A stretch of 19,739 bases of DNA from Bacteroidia bacterium (lineage in GTDB: Bacteria > Bacteroidota > Bacteroidia > Bacteroidales > BM523): NCBI GenBank assembly GCA_016209245.1, contig JACQWN010000009.1, positions 1 through 19,739 of the forward strand, given 5' to 3'. This document shows, in pieces, positions 14,662 through 19,739 of the stretch (position 1 is the first letter of the stretch; each line of letters begins with the position of its first letter). Position numbers and translations under genes: made by a program. Under the pieces are notes generated by a model. That model saw only the letters and a program-made list of their open reading frames with translations, was not told the origin of the DNA and made no database searches.

Positions 14662-15828
14662 ATGAAAATATTACGACGTAAAATAGATAAGCTTAAGCCG
14701 CATTTCGAAAAAGGCGGAAGGTTTTATATTTTTCGTTCAACTTTTGAAGCCATTGAATCATTTCTTTATATTCCCGATAAAGTTACTTCTGCCGGTTGTC
14801 ATGTTCGTGACAATATAGATTTAAAAAGGACAATGAGTGTTGTAATAATCGCCCTTTTACCTTCATTGCTTTTCGGAATGTGGAATACAGGCGCTTGGCA
14901 TTATCGTGCAACCGGTGAAGCAGTTAATTTTTGGTGTTGCTTCTGGTTTGGTTTTAATAAAGTGCTTCCAATAGTTATTGTTTCATACCTTTCGGGACTT
15001 GCCGTGGAATTTATTTTTGCACAGGTGAGAGGTCATGAGGTGAATGAAGGATTTCTGGTTACCGGGATGTTGATACCTCTCGTATTGCCTGCCGATATCC
15101 CTCTATGGATGGTTGCTGTTTCAACAATTTTTGCAGTCATTTTTGGCAAGGAAGTTTTCGGGGGTACAGGTATGAATATCCTGAATCCCGCCCTTACTGC
15201 CAGGGCTTTTCTTTTCTTTGCTTATCCCGCATGGATGTCGGGTGATAAAGTTTGGGTTGCAGGACTCAAACAAGGTGGAGAAAAAATAGTTGATGGTTTT
15301 TCCGGTGCTACACCTCTTGGTGAAGCTGCGATTGGAAACTTTAACAATATGCCTTGCTGGTGTGATATGCTTACTGGAAACATACCTGGAGCAATCGGGG
15401 AAACTTCTAAAATCGCTATATTAATCGGTGCATTAATTCTGATTTATACAGGTGTAGGAAGTTTGCGTATTATGTTATCGGTTTTTGCCGGCGGACTTGT
15501 CATGGGATTAATTTTTAATATTTTCGCTGTAAACGATTATATGAGGATTCCTGCATGGCAGCATTGGCTGATGGGTGGCTTCGCTTTCGGAGCGGTATTT
15601 ATGGCAACCGATCCCGTCACCGCAGCTCAAACAAATACCGGAAAATATATCTACGGCTTTTTAACCGGCTTGCTTGCCATCATGTTTAGAGTTCTAAATC
15701 CGGCATATCCGGAAGGAGTCATGCTCGCCATCCTTCTTATGAATGTCTTTGCACCACTCATTGATTATTATGTAGTCCAAGCTAATATTAGAAGAAGAAT
15801 GAAACGGGCTGTTAGTAAAGGACATTAA
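14662..15828 (+). CDS. nqrB: Na+-translocating NADH:quinone oxidoreductase subunit B
   Basis: The start is the ATG at 14662, 14 bases after nqrA (MKILRRKIDKLKPHFEKGGRFY, the family N-terminus). A longer open frame back to 14563 overlaps nqrA and gives non-family residues. The 388-residue protein has about nine to ten membrane spans, with VSYLSGLAVEFIFA, GFLVTGMLIPLVLP, and the SGATPLG motif whose Thr carries covalent FMN in NqrB. The C-terminus (VVQANIRRRMKRAVSKGH) appears complete. It is a central subunit of the Na+ pump. nqrC-F are missing directly downstream, where a broken mnmA in opposite orientation follows. Confidence 0.95.
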   Translation: MKILRRKIDKLKPHFEKGGRFYIFRSTFEAIESFLYIPDKVTSAGCHVRDNIDLKRTMSVVIIALLPSLLFGMWNTGAWHYRATGEAVNFWCCFWFGFNKVLPIVIVSYLSGLAVEFIFAQVRGHEVNEGFLVTGMLIPLVLPADIPLWMVAVSTIFAVIFGKEVFGGTGMNILNPALTARAFLFFAYPAWMSGDKVWVAGLKQGGEKIVDGFSGATPLGEAAIGNFNNMPCWCDMLTGNIPGAIGETSKIAILIGALILIYTGVGSLRIMLSVFAGGLVMGLIFNIFAVNDYMRIPAWQHWLMGGFAFGAVFMATDPVTAAQTNTGKYIYGFLTGLLAIMFRVLNPAYPEGVMLAILLMNVFAPLIDYYVVQANIRRRMKRAVSKGH

Positions 15829-15841
15829 ACAGGTCGGCGGA

Positions 15842-15861
15842 GTAGAGACGTTGCATGCAAC
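15842..15861. repeat. Half of a GAGACGTTGCATGCAACGTCTC-type palindromic element at a junction
   Basis: 15842-15861 reads GTAGAGACGTTGCATGCAAC; its last 12 bases (15850-15861) are a perfect palindrome. The bases left of it continue the outer arm, but the matching right arm is absent and mnmA-like sequence begins within about 10 bases. It marks the nqrB/mnmA junction. Confidence 0.55.
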
Positions 15862-15870
15862 AAGATGAGC

Positions 15871-16773
15871 AGGTAGATTTGCATATTTGATGAGGTTAAT
15901 ATCCTTTACTGTTAATTCTTTCTTTTTCAATTGTTCCTGACGGCCAAGAACTACAATATTTGTATCAGGATTTATTTCAAGCACATAAACCGGATACCCC
16001 ATGGCAATATTCAAACCCTTTCTCTGACCGATAGTATAAAAGGGATAGCCCTTATGCTTCCCAATTACTTTTCCATCGGAGCTGATAAAATTTCCTCCAT
16101 TTAACCGGGATTCTAAGCTCCCGTCTAAAGTTTTCAGAAAATTTCTGTAATTATTATCCGGTATAAAACAAATCTCATAACTTTCTTTTTTCATGGCAAG
16201 ATTATTGAAACCCTTTTCAATGGCAATTTGCCTGATTTGTTGCTTTGTAAATTCACCAAGCGGGAAAAGTGTCCTTTTCAGAGCTTGCTGGCTTAATCCC
16301 CATAATACATAAGACTGGTCCTTTTCTTTATCAGCTCCTTTAGAAATGACAAATCTTCCGTTTTCCTCTCTGAGACGTGCATAATGACCGGTAGCAATAT
16401 ATTCGCAATTAAGGGCATCTGCTTTTTTCAATAATGCCTCCCACTTAATTTTAGTATTGCATATTATACATGGATTAGGGGTTCTCCCGCTAAGATACTC
16501 ACTGATAAAATTGCTAATAACATAAGTTGAAAATTCTGTTGTAAGGTCAATAATATAATGCGGAAAACCTGCTTGCACAGCCAGATTTCTAGCATCATTT
16601 ATTGTATCAAGGTTACAGCAGCCGGTTTCTTTAGGTGAAACACCGACGAGAGAATAATCCCAGACTTTCATTGTTACACCAATTACATCGTACCCCTGTT
16701 CGTGAAGGAGCAATGCAGCCATTGAACTATCAACGCCTCCGCTCATTGCAACCAAGACTTTTGAATGTATCAT
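15871..16773 (-). pseudogene. mnmA: tRNA 2-thiouridine synthase MnmA, C-terminally truncated
   Basis: The real start is the ATG at 16771-16773 (MIHSKVLVAMSGGVDSS), which places the SGGVDS PP-loop at residues 11-16; the open frame extends upstream to 16842 but that part is not family-like. NPCIICNTKIKWE holds the first catalytic Cys and YEICFIPDNNYRNFL the second. The protein thiolates wobble U34 of tRNAs for Glu, Gln and Lys. Recognisable MnmA sequence stops near LIKYANLP (about residue 301). The reading frame runs on to 15694 through the palindrome and the antisense of nqrB, giving a nonsense tail. The missing ~60 residues form the C-terminal beta-barrel. ywqK lies upstream in the same direction. 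Confidence 0.85.
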
Positions 16774-16810
16774 ATTATATAAATAAAAAATAGTTGTAAT
16801 TGTAAAGACA

Positions 16811-16830
16811 AGACATACAGCCGTATGTCT
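16811..16830. repeat. Short hairpin between ywqK-like gene and mnmA
   Basis: AGACATAC (16811-16818) pairs with GTATGTCT (16823-16830) around a 4-base loop. It resembles, in its GAGAC/GTCTC-like arms, the palindrome at 15842-15861. There is no T-run on the minus strand, so it is not a good terminator. Confidence 0.5.
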
Positions 16831-16854
16831 CCACAATTGCAACTATATTCCTAA

Positions 16855-17667
16855 TTATTCCCCGATAAACTTATCTCTGTAAAAATCATTCTCCGATGGT
16901 TCCTGAAACTTTCCTTTACTTTCTTCAAAAAGTTTCTTTAATTCATCGGATATTTTCTTTTCAACTTCAGGATCTGTGGGTTTCCCATTTTTATATTCAA
17001 TCCGGCTATTGATATCTCCAATGGCTGTATAAAACTCCCAGATTCCTTCACGTAGTCCGTTTTTATAAATACCTTTGCAATATGGTTTTCCATTTTCGAA
17101 GTAAACAATAAAAGCGCCGTTACGCTCATCATTATCATATTGTGCATCAATTCTGATATTACCTGTTTCAAAATATTGCTTCCATATCCCATGCTTTTTC
17201 CCGTCTTTCCATTCCTGTTCCTGACTATGTTTATTGTTTCTGTAATATGATATTGACATTCCATCCGGCACACCCATTTTATAACATTCCTCAACCATCA
17301 GCATTTCGTCGGTTCCGTAAAATTTCCAAATGCTATCTTTTAGCTCATTAACAAAATTACCTTCACCCATCTTTTTCCCATTATCCCAAAAAATAATCGC
17401 TTTGGCTTTATTTCCGGTACAATCATAATTAAGCAATGCTTTTAATTTCCCGTTATCGTAATACCTCTTAAATTCTCCGACAGGCCGGTCATTAACAAAA
17501 TATCCTTCATATTTTGTTTTACCGTTATCGTAAGTTTTCTTCCAGTAACCTTGCTTCATCCCGCTTATGTCAATAAAGTTGACAATCGAATCGCCCTTTT
17601 GACCAACATTCTGAGCTATACAATTTATTGAAGCGAATAAAATGAAATAGAAAAAAATACGTTTCAT
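16855..17667 (-). CDS. Secreted MORN-repeat protein (YwqK antitoxin-like family)
   Basis: The 270-residue protein starts with a signal peptide (MKRIFFYFILFASINCIAQ). The rest is a series of ~22-residue strands of the type YxNGKxKxEGxFxxGxxxGxWxxY: QGYWKKTYDNGKTKYEGYF, GEFKRYYDNGKLK, GIWKQYFETGNIRID, GAFIVYFENGKPYCKG, GIWEFY. These are MORN-like/YwqK repeats, usually found in Bacteroidota as exported proteins of unknown role; the family name 'antitoxin' should not be taken as function. The C-terminus is charged (EKKISDELKKLFEESKGKF). It ends 81 bases before mnmA in the same direction. Confidence 0.75.
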   Translation of the reverse strand: MKRIFFYFILFASINCIAQNVGQKGDSIVNFIDISGMKQGYWKKTYDNGKTKYEGYFVNDRPVGEFKRYYDNGKLKALLNYDCTGNKAKAIIFWDNGKKMGEGNFVNELKDSIWKFYGTDEMLMVEECYKMGVPDGMSISYYRNNKHSQEQEWKDGKKHGIWKQYFETGNIRIDAQYDNDERNGAFIVYFENGKPYCKGIYKNGLREGIWEFYTAIGDINSRIEYKNGKPTDPEVEKKISDELKKLFEESKGKFQEPSENDFYRDKFIGE

Positions 17668-17696
17668 AAGAATAGTTACTTTGAATTAATAATATA

Positions 17697-17704
17697 CAAA
17701 TTTA
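17697..17704 (-). promoter_or_regulatory. Bacteroidota -7 element for the MORN gene
   Basis: On the minus strand this reads TAAATTTG, a TAnnTTTG match 29 bases before the ATG at 17667. A TTG on the same strand (17727-17729) is 22 bases upstream of it. Confidence 0.45.
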
Positions 17705-17804
17705 CACATTTTTTTGATATTCCAGTCAATAATTATGAAGAATGTTTATAATCTTTAATTTTGTAAATTAATATTAAATTTGATATGGAAAATTTGACAA
17801 ATGG

Positions 17805-17890
17805 ACTGACTGCCCGACACTCATTGCCGACCCACATTACACACATTTGCAAGTCCCACAATGCCGACACAAAAATCAAAACTTGCAAAA
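17805..17890. repeat. Imperfect repeats suggestive of a cassette or attachment site
   Basis: TGCCGAC occurs at 17825-17831 and 17862-17868, with a related TGCCCGACAC at 17811-17820. TTTGCAAGT (17846-17854) is perfectly inverted as ACTTGCAAA at 17881-17889. The base composition is more C/A-rich than the flanks. It could be a recombination site or the relic of one at the left edge of the RM system. No integrase is in the window. Confidence 0.4.
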
Positions 17891-17943
17891 GAGTATAATT
17901 TTGCCAATACATTTATTGTTGTTGATAAGTTTATTTAGAAATT

Positions 17944-17974
17944 TTGGTTTAATGTAATTATTTAATTATTTTTG
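17944..17974 (+). promoter_or_regulatory. Promoter of the RM controller operon
   Basis: TTG (17944-17946) and TATTTTTG (17967-17974) are separated by 20 bases, matching the -33/-7 pair. The ATG at 17998 is 23 bases downstream. The spacer holds TAATTATTTAATTA (17955-17968), with two copies of TAATTA, a candidate operator for the controller, unproven. Confidence 0.5.
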
Positions 17975-17997
17975 GACAATATTTGCTTAAACATAAA

Positions 17998-18318
17998 ATG
18001 TCCAAGATAGCAAACATAACATTCGGAGAATACATCCGACAGCTCAGAGAAGAAGAAAATTTACCACTTCGGAAAGTGGCGGCAGAGTTAGATATTGATA
18101 CCTCTACTTTGAGCAAAATAGAAAAGAACGAACGCAATGCGAACGAGCAAATAATTGAAGGACTTTCTAAAATTTTCAACATTGAAATATCTGTATTAAA
18201 AGTTCATTACCTAAGTGACAAAATAACCTATCAACTTCTTGACGAAGAAAATGGAATTGAAATTTTAAAAGTTGCTGAACAAAAAATCAAATATCATAAA
18301 CAACAAAGCGAAAAATGA
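17998..18318 (+). CDS. XRE-family HTH regulator, likely RM controller
   Basis: The start chosen is ATG 17998 (MSKIANITFGEYIRQLREEEN), 106 residues; the frame is open to a TTG at 17983, nearer the promoter and less likely. The XRE helix-turn-helix is FGEYIRQLREEENLPLRKVAAELDIDTSTLSKIEKNERN, about residues 8-46, with the recognition helix DTSTLSKIEKN. The tail (GIEILKVAEQKIKYHKQQ) is helical. It overlaps the nuclease ATG by four bases (ATGA). Order and overlap suggest a controller (C-type) protein that times the nuclease, as known in Type II systems; activator or repressor mode is not determinable. Confidence 0.75.
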   Translation: MSKIANITFGEYIRQLREEENLPLRKVAAELDIDTSTLSKIEKNERNANEQIIEGLSKIFNIEISVLKVHYLSDKITYQLLDEENGIEILKVAEQKIKYHKQQSEK

Positions 18319-19229
18319 AAATAGACAAAACACTTAAGAGTAAAAAATCCGCACTGTTAAACTATTTCCGTAACAGAGCCGAAGAATTTTTAAGTGAGAT
18401 AAAACTCACTTACGGTAATACTCAATTCAAAGAACAAGTGTCAGCCATCAACAAATCACTGATTGAAACCAAAGACAATCTTATTGCAACACTTCTGCAA
18501 AAAGCAGAAACAGAAAACTGGACTAATAAAGAGAAGTTAGAATGTATATTAATGATTACATATTCCAATTACATCGTAATGTTGGAAACAAGAAACGATG
18601 TATGGCAGTATGAGTATATGACTTTTTCAAGAAGGATTGGAGAATTATGGGAACCATTTTGCAAGCTTTGTTTCTCCTGCCCTACAAATAATTTTTCACT
18701 TTTCATTCCGCCTTTGTTTTCAGAAGTAAAACAAAAATTGGCAAATGAAATTGAAACCTACATTGACAAAATAAAAATTTCTGCTAAAGAAAAGGACCAA
18801 CTCAAAAAATACTATCACAAAGTTTGGGGACTTGTAACATCTGGTGAAATCAAACTTGAATTAGACCTTCATTTTATTTCCAACAACCAAAAATTTGTTG
18901 TTGATTTCAAAAGCGGTTTTGGCTCAAACGAGAAAGGAAATACCAATCGCTTATTACTTGTAGCAAGCATTTACAAAAATCTTGAAGAGAATTACAAATG
19001 CATGATTTTCGTCAGAGCAGACGACAACAATCATTATTTCCAAACATTAAAGAACTCTGGAATTTGGGACGCATACAGTGGAAGCGAAGCATATAATAAA
19101 ATGAAAGAATATTCAGGTTTTAATATAAAAAATTGGATTGAAACAAATGTGAATTGGGAAGATGATTTTAAAGCCCAAACGATGAAGTATTTTAAACAAA
19201 ATAATCTTGACCAATACTTGATATGGTAA
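18315..19229 (+). CDS. Type II restriction endonuclease-like protein
   Basis: The 304-residue protein has a helical N-terminal part (about 1-150) and a PD-(D/E)XK-like core: ELDLHFISNNQKFVVDFKSGFGSNEKGNTNRLLLVASIYK. The Asp of ELD, then Asp and Lys of VDFKSG, fit a nuclease site (D-x-K in place of E-x-K). It lies between a controller and an N6-adenine methyltransferase, overlapping both (4 bases upstream, 1 base downstream), the arrangement of a Type II system. I do not recognise the specificity group. It appears full length. Confidence 0.65.
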   Translation: MKIDKTLKSKKSALLNYFRNRAEEFLSEIKLTYGNTQFKEQVSAINKSLIETKDNLIATLLQKAETENWTNKEKLECILMITYSNYIVMLETRNDVWQYEYMTFSRRIGELWEPFCKLCFSCPTNNFSLFIPPLFSEVKQKLANEIETYIDKIKISAKEKDQLKKYYHKVWGLVTSGEIKLELDLHFISNNQKFVVDFKSGFGSNEKGNTNRLLLVASIYKNLEENYKCMIFVRADDNNHYFQTLKNSGIWDAYSGSEAYNKMKEYSGFNIKNWIETNVNWEDDFKAQTMKYFKQNNLDQYLIW

Positions 19230-19739
19230 TGATACAGGAAGCAAAAAAATATCAGGCATTTTACACTAAATCAACTCCAATTGTTGATTACATGGTGAGC
19301 AAATTGTCATTGAAGAATGACGATAAGATATTTGAACCTTGCGGTGGTGATGGAGTTTTTATTGAAGCGATTTTAGATTCAAATGAATTTGCAAACATTG
19401 ATGTTTGCGAATTGAATGAATCGGCATTTAATATTTTGCAAAACAAGTTTGCAAAATATTCTACTGTTCGCATTCGCCAGTGCGACACATTACTTGACAA
19501 CGATTTAATGTTTAATTCAAATTTTGGTGGAGTTTACGATAAGATAATTGCTAATCCGCCTTATGGTGCTTGGCAGGACTACGACAAAAGAAATAAGCTG
19601 AAAAATATTTTTCCGAATCTTTACGCCAAAGAAACTTATACTTTGTTTCTTTTCAGATGTATGGAACTTTTAAAAGATGGGGGAATTTTATCTTTCATCA
19701 TTCCAGACACTTACCTGAACTTACACATGCACAAAACAA
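19229..19739 (+). CDS. N6-adenine DNA methyltransferase (gamma class), partial at window end
   Basis: ATG at 19229-19231 overlaps the nuclease stop (TAATG). The 170 codons present encode an AdoMet-binding motif (KIFEPCGGDGVFIEAIL, about residues 33-49) and the catalytic NPPYGAW, then LLKDGGILSFIIPDTYL. This order, motif I before NPPY, is the gamma class, as in many Type II methylases. It should protect the sites cut by the upstream nuclease. The frame is open at the end of the window, so the target-recognition domain lies outside. Confidence 0.88.
   Translation, partial: MIQEAKKYQAFYTKSTPIVDYMVSKLSLKNDDKIFEPCGGDGVFIEAILDSNEFANIDVCELNESAFNILQNKFAKYSTVRIRQCDTLLDNDLMFNSNFGGVYDKIIANPPYGAWQDYDKRNKLKNIFPNLYAKETYTLFLFRCMELLKDGGILSFIIPDTYLNLHMHKT

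Larger units (their letters stand above)
17668..17997. other. Intergenic region with promoters, a stub ORF and cassette-like repeats
   Basis: This 330-base gap has no full gene. It holds a minus-strand promoter for the MORN gene, a plus-strand TAATTTTG (17756-17763) followed by a 37-codon open frame (17785-17898, starting MENLTNGL), the attachment-site-like repeats at 17805-17890, and the promoter of the controller gene. The stub looks like the 5' end of a gene whose body was replaced. Confidence 0.5.

Noticed and set aside
15694..15870. C-terminal 58 codons of the open frame of mnmA
   Set aside because: They read through the palindrome and the antisense strand of nqrB and do not resemble the MnmA beta-barrel.
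16811..16830. Terminator between the MORN gene and mnmA
   Set aside because: The stem is good but no T-run follows on the minus strand.
17983..17997. TTG start for the controller
   Set aside because: It adds only LLKHK, lies very close to the -7 element, and the ATG at 17998 is better.

Overview
The window looks like a chromosomal segment of a Bacteroidota bacterium, probably Bacteroidales-like. The base composition is AT-rich, and most intact genes are preceded by the TAnnTTTG -7 element typical of that phylum rather than by a strong Shine-Dalgarno. The household genes fit a Gram-negative anaerobe of this group: a DivIC/FtsB-like septum protein, an OmpH/Skp-like protein, LpxD, a short phosphatidylserine decarboxylase, and NqrA/NqrB.

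Layout. 1-415: repeat-rich DNA running into the last ~60 codons of an HlyD-type secretion protein. 539-850: septum formation initiator. 834-2735 (minus): OmpH-like gene followed by a family 2 glycosyltransferase. 2923-3732 (minus): secreted TPR protein. 3817-4751 (minus): a nucleoside-recognition/gate membrane protein split by a frameshift. 4763-4870: a very long hairpin followed by a GC-rich hairpin. 4998-5660: psd. 5666-5800: a MITE-like element. 5920-6297: secreted Cys/His-rich protein. 6301-7317 (minus): lpxD with an in-frame amber stop. 7411-7995: small lipoprotein and small membrane protein. 8118-13241: a broken Type III restriction-modification (RM) locus. Only the first 130 residues of Mod and Res from just after the expected Walker A remain. 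Between them sits a different RM cassette: a TdeIII/MjaII-type endonuclease, a small ORF, an HTH plus nuclease-like protein, and a methyltransferase lacking its N-terminal part. 13295-15828: nqrA and nqrB, then an abrupt end of the operon. 15871-16773 (minus): mnmA lacking about its last 60 residues, meeting nqrB at half of a palindromic repeat. 16855-17667 (minus): secreted MORN/YwqK-type repeat protein. 17998-19739: an apparently intact Type II RM operon in the order controller, endonuclease, methyltransferase, the last running off the window.

How it fits together. Two RM systems, each with a Bacteroidota-style promoter, lie among ordinary chromosomal genes. The left one shows one RM cassette replacing the middle of another. 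The right one has C-R-M order with 4-base and 1-base overlaps, suggesting timed expression of the nuclease.

One striking feature is the number of broken genes: hlyD end, ompH-like, gate protein, lpxD, mod, the inner methyltransferase, res, mnmA and the nqr operon. Some of these (single-base frameshifts, one amber codon, a junction at a palindrome) could be sequencing or assembly error. The sequence alone cannot separate that from real gene decay.
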